Origin: a virus
DNA length: 64,000 nucleotides
Virus record (IMG/VR): IMGVR_UViG_3300042691_014085
Coordinates: 1-64,000 of that record
Direction: 5' to 3' (one strand)
Shown: positions 1 through 7,093 of the stretch, piece after piece
Layout: the number at the start of each line of letters is the position of its first letter
Position numbering within the stretch: the stretch's first letter is position 1
Notes under the pieces: model-generated
Seen by the model: the letters and a program-made list of their open reading frames with translations, nothing else
Database searches by the model: none
Told to the model about the DNA's origin: nothing
Translations under genes and position numbers: made by a program

Positions 1-76
1 AACAGAGGCAGTTTGAGAGTGTTCTCGCCTAATGTCCTAAGTAATAACTCTCAACTAAGAAAGGAAAACTAAGAAA

Positions 77-229
77 ATGGAAATCAGAGTAATCGTGTTT
101 GATGGCGATATCACTAGAGCAATCGCTAGAGAATCTTTCAGAAGTGTGAAAGAACTAGAAGACTTCATGGCAGTAGTGAAGCAACTAGACCCCAAAGCAA
201 AGTATTCACTATTGGAGGTAAAGAAGTGA
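77..229 (+). CDS. Small hypothetical early protein (50 aa)
   Basis: The ATG at 77 follows the purine-rich AGAAAGGAAAAC and the frame stays open for 50 codons. The product is short and mixed in charge (starts MEIRVIVFDGDI) with no recognisable domain. Its stop overlaps the GTG of the next gene (GTGA), so the two are probably translationally coupled. I do not recognise the family. It is real mainly by context: start site, coupling and codon use match its neighbours. Confidence 0.6.
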   Translation: MEIRVIVFDGDITRAIARESFRSVKELEDFMAVVKQLDPKAKYSLLEVKK

Positions 230-414
230 ACGAGGAACTATTAGCACCACTCTATGACCAAATGCTAGATGAAACGAATGAGCAGATAGTGATTGGGAAT
301 CTTCTGTATTCCCCGTCCGATGTTCTCAAAGCTGTTGATCCAATAGCCTATGAGCAAGGATTTCTTGATTACCTTGATTTCCTAATCACAGAAGATGAAA
401 GAAAATATCCATAA
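226..414 (+). CDS. Small acidic hypothetical protein (62 aa)
   Basis: A GTG start overlaps the upstream stop by four bases. The product is strongly acidic and has no motif I can name. It ends just before a 200-bp intergenic module. Function unknown. Confidence 0.6.
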   Translation: MNEELLAPLYDQMLDETNEQIVIGNLLYSPSDVLKAVDPIAYEQGFLDYLDFLITEDERKYP

Positions 415-419
415 AAAAT

Positions 420-619
420 AAATAAAAAAATCGGCGTGTTGATTTGACAATGCGCCGAAAGCGCCCGAGGGCGAAATGTCCGTTTTGTCGGTTTACGTAC
501 GATGTGAGTTTTCTCACAAAACTTTTTTTCAAAATGTCCGTTTTGATCGCATTTTGGATTTGATATTTTTCTGAGTGTGTGAGATACTTACAGAGTAACA
601 GAAAAGAAAGGGGCAAAAA
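420..619 (+). promoter_or_regulatory. Intergenic terminator/promoter module 1
   Basis: No gene is seen in this 200-bp gap. It starts with an A-rich stretch and a GC-rich segment (GCGCCGAAAGCGCCCGAGGGCG, discontinuous hairpins). Two copies of TGTCCGTTTTG and a TTTACG follow, then a promoter at 560-588 and a Shine-Dalgarno. The same order of elements recurs before the genes at 1804, 2865, 4854, 5732 and 6938. Confidence 0.5.
560..588 (+). promoter_or_regulatory. Early promoter P560
   Basis: TTGATA (560-565) and GATACT (583-588) are separated by exactly 17 bp. It lies 32 bp before the ATG at 620 and belongs to the early promoter family of this window. Confidence 0.65.
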
Positions 620-778
620 ATGCTCACTGAAAAAAGGCTAGACATACTTATCCACGAATATAATGACGGGGGTATCCGTTCAGTATTTGGACTAACTAAC
701 TTTGAGCGAAGGGTGCTTATTCGCCACTTTGCTAAGACTAATCCTAAGTGCCCTTGTGATAAACCTCACAGGGCTTAG
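620..778 (+). CDS. Small basic protein with C-x-C tail (52 aa)
   Basis: The ATG at 620 follows AGAAAGGGG. The product is basic, has a short helical N-terminal part (LTEKRLDILIHEY) and ends KCPCDKPHRA. The middle (FGLTNFERRVLIRHF) could be a small helix-turn-helix-like segment but is too short to be sure. Function unknown. Confidence 0.6.
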   Translation: MLTEKRLDILIHEYNDGGIRSVFGLTNFERRVLIRHFAKTNPKCPCDKPHRA

Positions 779-780
779 GC

Positions 781-809
781 TTGCTATAAATAACTAAATC
801 CGCTAGACT
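781..809 (+). promoter_or_regulatory. Early promoter P781
   Basis: TTGCTA (781-786), a 17-bp spacer and TAGACT (804-809) preceded by CGC. It drives the gene starting at 839. Confidence 0.6.
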
Positions 810-838
810 TGCTACATAACCTAAAGAAAGGGGCTAAA

Positions 839-1006
839 ATGCCTACTTATACACTAACCGCAGAGTTTCACATTGAGGCAGACTTTGACGAGTTTCTATC
901 ACATGAAGAAAACTATGAGAATCTAATGATTCACATTGGAAACTCTCTACAGAATCCCGCTTTGGGAATCAACCTAATCAAAGTTACAGAAATAGAGGCA
1001 GACTAA
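839..1006 (+). CDS. Small hypothetical early protein (55 aa)
   Basis: The ATG at 839 is chosen over the upstream in-frame codon at 809 because AAAGAAAGGGG lies at the right distance and the promoter -10 box covers the 809 site. The product is acidic (starts MPTYTLTAEF) with a probable alpha-beta pattern. Its stop overlaps the next ATG. Function unknown. Confidence 0.65.
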   Translation: MPTYTLTAEFHIEADFDEFLSHEENYENLMIHIGNSLQNPALGINLIKVTEIEAD

Positions 1007-1122
1007 TGAATCTTGATGAATTCCGCCAATATGTAACGGCACAACGAAAAGAATCTATGGCGCAAGCCCTGACAGCCCTAACCGCTACAATAAATAACCC
1101 AACAGAAAAGGACAGCAAATGA
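1006..1122 (+). CDS. Tiny hypothetical protein (38 aa)
   Basis: TAATG overlap upstream and ATGA overlap downstream place this 38-codon frame in a tightly coupled run. The product is rich in Ala, Thr and Gln and probably helical. No motif is visible. Confidence 0.55.
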   Translation: MNLDEFRQYVTAQRKESMAQALTALTATINNPTEKDSK

Positions 1123-1319
1123 AAATCAGACACTCACTAGAGTTTGAAACTGAGTTTATCGGAGAATATGCGGAGACTATAATCTCACGCTATTCAGAAG
1201 AGCAAATAAATCACATTCTAGTTTCTATGCTTCACGACTTGGTAGTTCCTAGACTCCAACCAACACTAGACGAAATCAACGAAAACGGCTCATGGGCTAT
1301 TCTTAGGGTGGTAAAGTAG
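1119..1319 (+). CDS. Small hypothetical early protein (66 aa)
   Basis: The ATG overlaps the upstream stop, and AACAGAAAAGGAC just before it is a variant of the shared early Shine-Dalgarno. The product looks mostly helical with a short beta end (SWAILRVVK). Function unknown. Confidence 0.65.
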   Translation: MKIRHSLEFETEFIGEYAETIISRYSEEQINHILVSMLHDLVVPRLQPTLDEINENGSWAILRVVK

Positions 1320-1510
1320 TGATGACTAGAAAAGACTACATAAAAACCGCAGACATTCTAAAATCATTCTCGCAGGAGATTCATCCGCAAGTGTTTGAGG
1401 ATATTGTAGACATGTTCGCAGAATACTTTCATGGCGATAATGAAAACTTTGATAAAGCAAAGTTTGAAAAGCGTTGTGGTGTAGATGAGTTAGGACTCAT
1501 TGACGCATAA
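1319..1510 (+). CDS. Small hypothetical protein (63 aa)
   Basis: A GTG overlapping the upstream TAG (TAGTG) or the ATG at 1322 starts this frame. The product is acidic and helical, with the segment DMFAEYFHGDNENFDKAKFE. It resembles small phage proteins of unknown role. Coupled to the next gene by TAATG. Confidence 0.65.
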   Translation: MMTRKDYIKTADILKSFSQEIHPQVFEDIVDMFAEYFHGDNENFDKAKFEKRCGVDELGLIDA

Positions 1511-1641
1511 TGTGGATTAGCCAAATAGCGACGCTAGCAACTCTTTTCATTCTTGCTTATAGTTTGACAGAGTTGTTAGCGATCCATACCGCCGAAAAAA
1601 TTGAAAAGAAAAATGTAGGAAAACAAACTAACTGGGATTAG
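1510..1641 (+). CDS. Single-pass membrane microprotein (43 aa)
   Basis: The ATG overlaps the upstream stop. Residues 4-24 are hydrophobic (ISQIATLATLFILAYSLTEL) and are followed by a basic tail, as in a small inner-membrane protein with its tail in the cytoplasm. Role unknown. Confidence 0.6.
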   Translation: MWISQIATLATLFILAYSLTELLAIHTAEKIEKKNVGKQTNWD

Positions 1642-1665
1642 ACACGCCCGACTGCGCCCGAGGCG

Positions 1666-1686
1666 TTTTCCACAGGTTTATCCACA
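1666..1686 (+). other. Pair of DnaA-box-like sequences
   Basis: TTTTCCACA (1666-1674) and TTATCCACA (1678-1686) match the DnaA box TTWTNCACA, are in tandem and 12 bp apart. They sit in the gap before P1750. They could be a secondary DnaA binding site that controls transcription or replication. Confidence 0.5.
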
Positions 1687-1749
1687 GCTGTGATTTACGT
1701 TACACTTTACGGCTTTCCCGAAACTTTTCCCAAAATTCGGCGTGTCGTT

Positions 1750-1778
1750 TTGATATTGTCGTAGGGCTGTGATAGGTT
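1750..1778 (+). promoter_or_regulatory. Early promoter P1750
   Basis: TTGATA (1750-1755), 17 bp, then TAGGTT (1773-1778). The -10 box is the weakest of the family, but position and -35 agree. It lies downstream of the two DnaA boxes. Confidence 0.45.
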
Positions 1779-1803
1779 TGTCTTATTGGACGAAAGGAAA
1801 ACT

Positions 1804-1992
1804 ATGACCAACTGTATTATCTGTTCAGATTCAGGAGAGGTGTTCTACCTGTTTGATGATGAGTATGCTATTGAGTATTGCTCATGCGAGGCAGGATTTG
1901 AGAAATATGAGGAGCATGAGTTATACTTGCTTGATTCATTGTTAGAGCCTGTTACCGCAGGACAACTATTCACAACACCAGAAGCACGATAG
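1804..1992 (+). CDS. Small Cys-containing acidic protein (62 aa)
   Basis: The ATG at 1804 is preferred to the TTG at 1786 because GAAAGGA lies between them at the right spacing. The product has C-x2-C near its N terminus (NCIICSDSGEVFYLF) and another Cys pair (YCSCEAGF), which suggests a small zinc knuckle. Rest acidic. Function unknown. Confidence 0.65.
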   Translation: MTNCIICSDSGEVFYLFDDEYAIEYCSCEAGFEKYEEHELYLLDSLLEPVTAGQLFTTPEAR

Positions 1993-2004
1993 AGAGGAAA
2001 TAAA

Positions 2005-2304
2005 ATGGGAAGCAACTTAGCAAATGAAATGGCAGATGGGACACTTTCTGACTTGGGTATCATGCTAGATATGGAAACACAGATGAGGATTCACCTGACT
2101 TCTAATCTATACCCTCCCGTCCCCACTATCATGATTCAGCCATGTATTGAGGCTATTGATGCCGTCAATGACGCAGGGCTTTGGAACTTGGAGATTCCAC
2201 TACCAGAAGGCGTGTTCTACAAATACCAGAATACTGCCCCTGCTCATGCTATTATTGAGAACCACCGCCTAGAGGCTTGGATTATTGAGAGAGAGGAAAT
2301 CTAA
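2005..2304 (+). CDS. Hypothetical early protein (99 aa)
   Basis: The ATG follows GAGAGGAAATAAA. The product is acidic with no domain I can name. Stop and next start abut (TAAATG), so it is in an operon with the next two genes. Confidence 0.65.
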   Translation: MGSNLANEMADGTLSDLGIMLDMETQMRIHLTSNLYPPVPTIMIQPCIEAIDAVNDAGLWNLEIPLPEGVFYKYQNTAPAHAIIENHRLEAWIIEREEI

Positions 2305-2514
2305 ATGGAATACGCATACGCACTAACAACTTGGTATGACGATGAACTTGTATCAACACTTAGACTTCATGACTTCATGGAGGCTCATGATGCTTGGGCT
2401 AAGTGTAAGGACTATGGAAATGCGAAGGTATATGCTAGATATAATCTAACAGACCCAACAGGTAAAATGTTCACTAAGACTTTCTATGCGAATGGCGAGG
2501 TAGTTATAAAATGA
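2305..2514 (+). CDS. Small hypothetical protein (69 aa)
   Basis: Starts at the base after the upstream stop with GAGAGGAAAT as Shine-Dalgarno. The aromatic-rich beginning (YAYALTTWYDDEL) and alternating pattern suggest a small alpha-beta fold. Function unknown. Confidence 0.65.
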   Translation: MEYAYALTTWYDDELVSTLRLHDFMEAHDAWAKCKDYGNAKVYARYNLTDPTGKMFTKTFYANGEVVIK

Positions 2515-2738
2515 CTGCTACAATAAACGACATGGAAACACGCTTTGCAGATCTCCTCTATCCTAATCAATTGATGGAGGGCGATCTAATCAAGGTTGAA
2601 GGTGAATTCTTCACTATCAAGAGTATCAATGAAGGCGATGAAGGGTGTAATGTCGCTATGCTTGATGAATATGAAGAAGTTATTGAAACATTCTTCTTTG
2701 ATGATGAGCAAGTTGAACTCTATGTATATGTAGAGTAA
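2511..2738 (+). CDS. Small acidic SH3-like hypothetical protein (75 aa)
   Basis: The ATG overlaps the upstream TGA. The segment MEGDLIKVEGEFFTIKSI looks like a small beta-barrel, similar in feel to the proteins at 3756 and 4532. Last gene before a terminator-like stem (CTCCCCAAAGGGG) and promoter P2813. Confidence 0.65.
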   Translation: MTATINDMETRFADLLYPNQLMEGDLIKVEGEFFTIKSINEGDEGCNVAMLDEYEEVIETFFFDDEQVELYVYVE

Positions 2739-2812
2739 AAGCTCCCCAAAGGGGCCCCGAGCCGTTTTGTCCGTTTTGCCCCCTTTACGTAGAAACACCT
2801 ATTTACGGCAAG

Positions 2813-2841
2813 TTGATATTTTTTCCCGAATCTGCTAAGCT
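2813..2841 (+). promoter_or_regulatory. Early promoter P2813
   Basis: TTGATA (2813-2818), 17 bp, then TGC-TAAGCT (-10 at 2836-2841). The Shine-Dalgarno CAGAAAGGG at 2851-2859 lies in the predicted 5' end of the transcript. Confidence 0.7.
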
Positions 2842-2864
2842 TGGTTTATTCAGAAAGGGACACC

Positions 2865-3578
2865 ATGCTAAAAAGATCTATGGACAGAAAAGTTACTAAT
2901 GCCGTTTCACCTAATGGCAAGACACCTACTATTGCTAACACTTTCGGTCTACCCGCAGGAAAAGAATATTCATGTCCTGGACAGACACCTACATGCGCCA
3001 AAGTATGTTATGCGGGTAAGCTAGAAAAAATCTACAAAGGCGTTAGGGATGTTCTAATGCATAACTGGAATCTATTGAAAGATGAAGATATTCAAGGCAT
3101 GTATTCTCTACTTTCAGATATGATTGCAGAATTCAAGAAAGATTGTGTAAAGCGTAATGCTAAAATGTTATTCCGCATTCATTGGGACGGTGACTTCTTT
3201 AGTGATGAATATGCACGTGCATGGCGTTTAGTTATTGAAGAACAGCCTGACATTCAATTTTGGGTATATACACGTGTAGCTTCTGCAGCTAATATCCTCA
3301 AGGGTATTGATAACTTATCCTTATACTTCTCAACAGATCAAGATAACAAAGACATTGCCGTTACCCTCGCTAGCAAAGAAATAAGATTGGCATACCTTGC
3401 TGACACTTTCGCAATAGGGCAGGCAGACATGAAAGAGATGATTGGCAGGGTAGGGGCTAAGTGTCCTGAGAATAAGAAAGCTATTCCTCTCATATCAGAA
3501 AAGGGATCTGCTTGCGTATCGTGTGGCTTGTGCGTTTACCAAAAATCTGATATAGTGTTTAGCGCAAAGAAGAAATAA
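2865..3578 (+). CDS. Gp88-like conserved phage protein
   Basis: The ATG at 2865 (237 aa) follows CAGAAAGGG; the in-frame codon at 2841 lies inside the promoter -10 and is rejected. The sequence has the features of the phage Gp88 family: an N-terminal NTFGLPAG region, a Cys cluster (CPGQTPTCAKVCYAGK), the middle segment FRIHWDGDFFS, and a C-terminal Cys cluster (CVSCGLCVY). The paired clusters suggest a metal or Fe-S site. The family is common in actinophages and its role is not established. It is the largest gene in the first 5 kb and is followed closely by a 21-codon gene. Confidence 0.75.
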   Translation: MLKRSMDRKVTNAVSPNGKTPTIANTFGLPAGKEYSCPGQTPTCAKVCYAGKLEKIYKGVRDVLMHNWNLLKDEDIQGMYSLLSDMIAEFKKDCVKRNAKMLFRIHWDGDFFSDEYARAWRLVIEEQPDIQFWVYTRVASAANILKGIDNLSLYFSTDQDNKDIAVTLASKEIRLAYLADTFAIGQADMKEMIGRVGAKCPENKKAIPLISEKGSACVSCGLCVYQKSDIVFSAKKK

Positions 3579-3586
3579 GGGGGGCT

Positions 3587-3652
3587 ATGCTAGAAGTAGT
3601 AATCCTAGGTCTAATATTCCTCATGCTATTGGGCTTGGGGGACAACAAGTGA
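3587..3652 (+). CDS. Membrane microprotein (21 aa)
   Basis: The ATG follows AAATAAGGGGGG. Nearly the whole 21-residue product is one hydrophobic helix (LEVVILGLIFLMLLGLG) with a short polar end. Only the strong Shine-Dalgarno and spacing support it. Confidence 0.4.
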   Translation: MLEVVILGLIFLMLLGLGDNK

Positions 3653-3686
3653 ATAATCTCAAAATATGAGAAATATCAGAAATAAC

Positions 3687-3716
3687 TTGACGGACACAAA
3701 TGAATAATGCGATAAT
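3687..3716 (+). promoter_or_regulatory. Early promoter P3687
   Basis: TTGACG (3687-3692), 18 bp ending TGC, then GATAAT (3711-3716). It drives the small gene at 3756. Confidence 0.7.
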
Positions 3717-3755
3717 AATACTATGGCAACAACAACAAACAAAGGAGAAAGAAAA

Positions 3756-3926
3756 ATGGCAGTATCAGTAGCAACCTACAAGGTAGGCGATACCTACACC
3801 TCTCAAAAGAGCAAGGTCACAGGTATCATCAAGGAAATCATCCCAACAGACAAGAACACAGTTCGTGTGAAGTTGGATGTTGAGGGTAAGGTTCGTTGGA
3901 CTACTTGGAAGAACAAGTCTAACTAG
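3756..3926 (+). CDS. Small beta-rich protein, paralogue A (56 aa)
   Basis: The ATG at 3756 sits 8 bases after AAAGGAG; the ATG at 3723 would overlap the transcription start and is rejected. The sequence (YKVGDTYTSQKSKVTGIIKEI) looks like a small SH3/KOW-like barrel. It shares the Y-x-VGD-x-(Y/F)T plus SKV-x-TG-x-I pattern with the protein at 4532, so the two are probably paralogues. A nucleic-acid-binding role is possible but not shown. Confidence 0.7.
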   Translation: MAVSVATYKVGDTYTSQKSKVTGIIKEIIPTDKNTVRVKLDVEGKVRWTTWKNKSN

Positions 3927-3948
3927 TTTAGCAAACGCTAACGCCACC

Positions 3949-3974
3949 TGAGCAAGTGGAGGATAAACTGCTCA
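3949..3974 (+). repeat. 3' hairpin element, copy 1
   Basis: TGAGCA (3949-3954) and TGCTCA (3969-3974) form a 6-bp stem whose loop ends ATAAAC. The same element lies after the stop codons of the genes ending at 4699 and 6748. Confidence 0.6.
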
Positions 3975-3976
3975 AC

Positions 3977-4005
3977 TTGATTTTATCTTGGCAAAATGCT
4001 AAGAT
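3977..4005 (+). promoter_or_regulatory. Early promoter P3977
   Basis: TTGATT (3977-3982), 17 bp, then TGC-TAAGAT (-10 at 4000-4005), followed by CAGAAAGGG (4019-4027). Confidence 0.7.
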
Positions 4006-4035
4006 TTATACCACCAAACAGAAAGGGAAAAACAA

Positions 4036-4458
4036 ATGGCAAGAAGCAAACCGATTAGCGTGAAAATCGCTACTGCTAAGGTTATCAAAGCCTTAGAAAC
4101 TAAGTTGGCACAAATCAAGGCTGACTATGCTAAGCAAGATGAGAACGAGGCTAAGTATAAGAAGGCTACTGAAAAGTGGGAAAAGGAAGTTGCTAAGTTA
4201 GCCGTATCACAAATCGCTAAGGCTAAAAATCTTCGCACAAGTTATCGTGCTTGGAATAATAATCTCAATGTTGATTTTGACTTAGACCTCAATGGGCTTG
4301 ATTTTCCAGAGCAACCTGAGCGTGAGCATGAGCAAATCCACCGCCACTCATATAACGAGATGGTAGAGGAACTTGAGAACGCTATTCGTATTCTCAAAAT
4401 GACGGATGAGGAAACAGTTTCCACATCTACATATAACGCTATCGCTCGTTATCTCTAA
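4036..4458 (+). CDS. Lys/Glu-rich coiled-coil protein (140 aa)
   Basis: The ATG follows CAGAAAGGG at optimal spacing. The first ~75 residues are rich in Lys, Ala and Glu with heptad-like spacing, then a polar segment (FDLDLNGLDFPEQPEREHEQ) and a helical C terminus. It looks like a cytoplasmic coiled coil. Function unknown. Confidence 0.7.
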   Translation: MARSKPISVKIATAKVIKALETKLAQIKADYAKQDENEAKYKKATEKWEKEVAKLAVSQIAKAKNLRTSYRAWNNNLNVDFDLDLNGLDFPEQPEREHEQIHRHSYNEMVEELENAIRILKMTDEETVSTSTYNAIARYL

Positions 4459-4531
4459 ACGAGATTTGGTGCTGGGTATCACCTAAGGTAAAACTGCCCA
4501 CAACAAAACACCTAACAGAAAGGAAAAGCAA

Positions 4532-4699
4532 ATGACTCTAGGAGGATACACATATCAGGTAGGAGATCTCTTCACTACTAGCAAAGTGGGAGTAACTGGA
4601 AGAATCAACTCTTTCACACCTATCCGTAGAAATGTAACTCGTGTAGGTCTAACACTTAGCAACGGCGCAAAGCGTTTCGCTATGGTAAAAACTTACTAA
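4532..4699 (+). CDS. Small beta-rich protein, paralogue B (55 aa)
   Basis: The ATG at 4532 follows CAGAAAGG. The sequence (YTYQVGDLFTTSKVGVTGRI) resembles the protein at 3756 in length and pattern. No promoter is seen in the short gap, so it is probably read from P3977. A 3' hairpin element begins 12 bases after the stop. Confidence 0.65.
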   Translation: MTLGGYTYQVGDLFTTSKVGVTGRINSFTPIRRNVTRVGLTLSNGAKRFAMVKTY

Positions 4700-4711
4700 A
4701 ACTAAAAGTCC

Positions 4712-4734
4712 TGAGCATGACTATAAACTGCTCA
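4712..4734 (+). repeat. 3' hairpin element, copy 2
   Basis: TGAGCA (4712-4717) and TGCTCA (4729-4734), loop ending ATAAAC. Copy 3 has identical spacing. Confidence 0.6.
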
Positions 4735-4798
4735 CTTCCCCGCCAAATGGGGCCCGAGCTCTTGTGATCCTTCTCACACGGGGGCTTTACGGGATAAG

Positions 4799-4827
4799 TT
4801 GTATTTTTCCCAGATTAGTGCTAAACT
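4799..4827 (+). promoter_or_regulatory. Early promoter P4799
   Basis: TTGTAT (4799-4804), 17 bp including TTTTCCCAGAT, then TGC-TAAACT (-10 at 4822-4827). CAGAAAGG follows at 4837-4844. Confidence 0.7.
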
Positions 4828-4853
4828 TGGTATATACAGAAAGGAAACCACCA

Positions 4854-5117
4854 ATGAGCGCAACAGCGTTAGCAATAGCAGAAGCAAGCAAGGAAGCATT
4901 ACATTCACCAGATGTAGTAAGCGCAGTCAAATACATATTAGAGAATAAGAATATTCTTTCTGAAGAAGAAATGATGAGAGAAATGTTTGTTTACTCAACA
5001 CATCTAACAGCACTAACAGCACATCTTGTTACATCAGTATTATTGACTGAGGAACAGTTTGACGCTATGCTTGATGAGGTTAGAGAGTTTGATGAACTTG
5101 GAAAGGAAATGGAATAA
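4854..5117 (+). CDS. Helical hypothetical protein (87 aa)
   Basis: The ATG at 4854 is set by CAGAAAGG; the longer frame from 4764 runs through the promoter and is rejected. The product is helical and acidic. It overlaps the next gene by TAATG. Function unknown. Confidence 0.7.
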   Translation: MSATALAIAEASKEALHSPDVVSAVKYILENKNILSEEEMMREMFVYSTHLTALTAHLVTSVLLTEEQFDAMLDEVREFDELGKEME

Positions 5118-5575
5118 TGCAAGACACACAACTAACAACACTGTACGTCAACTATCTCGTGGAGGGCTTGGAGCAAAAACCTACTGGAGAGATTGTGCAC
5201 CATATGCTTACTAAGCATGACATCAATGAGATGTTTCGTAAGAAGCAGTTTACTGAGTCATTCCTAGCAGCCGCTGAAAAAAAGTTAGCACAGATTCAAG
5301 ACAATCTAACTGCAGATGGCTGGTATAACTCTGATACCTCAAAAGAAGACGTTCTTAGTCAACTTTGCGAGATTATTGGCTATGAAGCAAAAACAACTCT
5401 CAACTGGGTTGCAACAATCAAAGTTGAAGGCAGCACTGAGGTACCGCTGAATGAAGTTGATTCATTTGATTTGCGTTATTTCTTGAATGATGATTTGACG
5501 GTAGACATTTACCATGGCGATACCGTTATCAACTCTCACTATGTTGATGACATAGATATGGAGGAATGGGAGTAA
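5117..5575 (+). CDS. Acidic hypothetical early protein (152 aa)
   Basis: Coupled to the upstream gene by TAATG. A helical N-terminal half is followed by a beta-rich, very acidic C-terminal half (NDDLTVDIYHGDTV). I do not recognise the family. It is followed by a GC-rich stem (GGGCCC ... GGGGCCC, 5590-5620) that may terminate transcription. Confidence 0.7.
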   Translation: MQDTQLTTLYVNYLVEGLEQKPTGEIVHHMLTKHDINEMFRKKQFTESFLAAAEKKLAQIQDNLTADGWYNSDTSKEDVLSQLCEIIGYEAKTTLNWVATIKVEGSTEVPLNEVDSFDLRYFLNDDLTVDIYHGDTVINSHYVDDIDMEEWE

Positions 5576-5675
5576 CAAATAATCTTGGGCCCTGGGATCT
5601 GTGGTGGTGTCCTGGGGCCCCCGCTAATTAACTCGGGGGCGATTTGTCCTATATGTCCGATTTACGATTTACGAT

Positions 5676-5704
5676 TTGTATTCCCAGATTTTGTGTGCTA
5701 AGAT
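5676..5704 (+). promoter_or_regulatory. Early promoter P5676
   Basis: TTGTAT (5676-5681), 17 bp including TCCCAGAT, then TGC-TAAGAT (-10 at 5699-5704). CAGAAAGG at 5717-5724 follows. Confidence 0.7.
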
Positions 5705-5731
5705 TGCTATAACTAACAGAAAGGTAATAAA

Positions 5732-6748
5732 ATGGCTCATGAACTAGAAACTCAAAACGGTGTTGCATCTTTTGCATCTTTCCGTGAACCTGCATGGCAT
5801 GGTTTAGGAACAGTATTTACAGAAGAAAAGAACACCGCAGAAATGTTGGCTGCTGCTAACCTAAATAACTGGAATGTTCGTCTTGTAGATGTTGAGATTC
5901 CTAACACCCTTACATCAGATAAGTCTTATCAATATGTTGTAAGAACTAATCCTACTAACAATAACCAGACAGATGTTTTGGGTGTTGTAGGTGAGCGATA
6001 TGTTCCATTGCAGAATGAAGACCTATTCGCATTTGGCGATAACATTCTAGATGGTGGCGGTAGATGGGAGACCGCTGGCTCAATCAAGGGTGGTCGTGTA
6101 GTATTTGGCTCTCTTGCTCTTGAGCGTGAGACAGTGCTAGACCCTAGCGGTGTTTCGGATAAGGTCAAGACTTATCTTCTCATCAACACATCACATGATG
6201 GCTCTATTGCTATTCAAGCATCTATCACGCCAGTGCGTGTTGTATGCGCTAACACTCTCAATCTTGCATTGGGTAGTAAGCGTGGCAAGAATGCAATCAA
6301 GCAATCATTCAAGATTCGTCACACACAATCTGCTAATGGTCGTGTGCAGATTGCTCGTGAGACTCTTGGTCTTGCTAATAAATACATGGATGCTTTTGAT
6401 CTCATGGCTAAGACCATGATTGAGAAAGAAATCACAGCGCAACAGTTCAACGACATTGTGCTTGCGATTTATCCTAAGCCAGAAGATGAGAAGAAAATCG
6501 CTCTCACTAAGTGGCAAAATAAGATTGACCTCATCAATGATATTTACACAGGTGAATATAACGGGATGATTGCTAACACCGCATGGGGTGCAATGAATGC
6601 TCTAACCGAAAGATTAGATTGGCATCGTTCTGCTCGTGGTGGTAGTAATGAATCCGTCCTTGCTGCTGCTTCTGGTTTTGATGCTTCTATCACTGCAGAA
6701 AAGAATCGCATATTGCAAACAGTGCAGAATGTGCTAGCGATTGCATAA
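5732..6748 (+). CDS. DUF932 / LGT_TIGR03299-like phage-plasmid protein
   Basis: The 338-aa product matches the DUF932 family found in phages and plasmids. It has the N-terminal hallmark around FREPAWHGLGTVF, a central beta-rich region (GGRVVFGSLALER) and the segment PVRVVCANTLNLAL followed by the HTQSANGRV region. Length is typical. The family is widespread in early or replication-associated regions, but its biochemical role is not established. The gene stands alone between P5676 and a 3' hairpin element. Confidence 0.8.
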   Translation: MAHELETQNGVASFASFREPAWHGLGTVFTEEKNTAEMLAAANLNNWNVRLVDVEIPNTLTSDKSYQYVVRTNPTNNNQTDVLGVVGERYVPLQNEDLFAFGDNILDGGGRWETAGSIKGGRVVFGSLALERETVLDPSGVSDKVKTYLLINTSHDGSIAIQASITPVRVVCANTLNLALGSKRGKNAIKQSFKIRHTQSANGRVQIARETLGLANKYMDAFDLMAKTMIEKEITAQQFNDIVLAIYPKPEDEKKIALTKWQNKIDLINDIYTGEYNGMIANTAWGAMNALTERLDWHRSARGGSNESVLAAASGFDASITAEKNRILQTVQNVLAIA

Positions 6749-6763
6749 GTAAATCGCAACTCC

Positions 6764-6786
6764 TGAGCAAGAGTATAAACTGCTCA
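6764..6786 (+). repeat. 3' hairpin element, copy 3
   Basis: TGAGCA (6764-6769) and TGCTCA (6781-6786) with loop ending ATAAAC, followed by CTTTTTC. The T-run makes this copy the most terminator-like. Confidence 0.6.
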
Positions 6787-6883
6787 CTTTTTCATGCGAT
6801 CATGGGGCCCCGAGTCGTGTGATTTTTGTCACAGCTCATTACGTACTAGATTAGATTTTTCCCAAATCTTTATTACGTTGACC

Positions 6884-6912
6884 TTGCTTTTTTCCCCCAA
6901 ATATGGGATAAT
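6884..6912 (+). promoter_or_regulatory. Early promoter P6884
   Basis: TTGCTT (6884-6889), 17 bp including TTTTCCCCC, then GATAAT (6907-6912); CAGAAAGGG at 6924-6932. Confidence 0.7.
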
Positions 6913-6937
6913 AAAATATCTCACAGAAAGGGAAATA

Positions 6938-7093
6938 ATGCTAGGATATATAGAAACAGATGTAAGAGATATGATTGATGCTCTTGATTCTGTGCTTACG
7001 ACTATCAACTCAGATGATGACCCATGGTTATATAATAATACTTTTAGAGCCAAGGACCTATTAGAAGGTTTGTTAGCAGAGGGGCATATCTAA
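6938..7093 (+). CDS. Small acidic hypothetical protein (51 aa)
   Basis: The ATG at 6938 follows CAGAAAGGG. The product is acidic and helical (starts MLGYIETDVRDMI). TAATG overlap with the next gene. Function unknown. Confidence 0.65.
   Translation: MLGYIETDVRDMIDALDSVLTTINSDDDPWLYNNTFRAKDLLEGLLAEGHI

Noticed and set aside
386-616. Minus-strand 76-codon frame over the first intergenic module
   Set aside because: It spans a promoter, GC-rich repeats and the start of a plus gene; no Shine-Dalgarno and an Ile/Arg/Phe-rich composition unlike real genes here.
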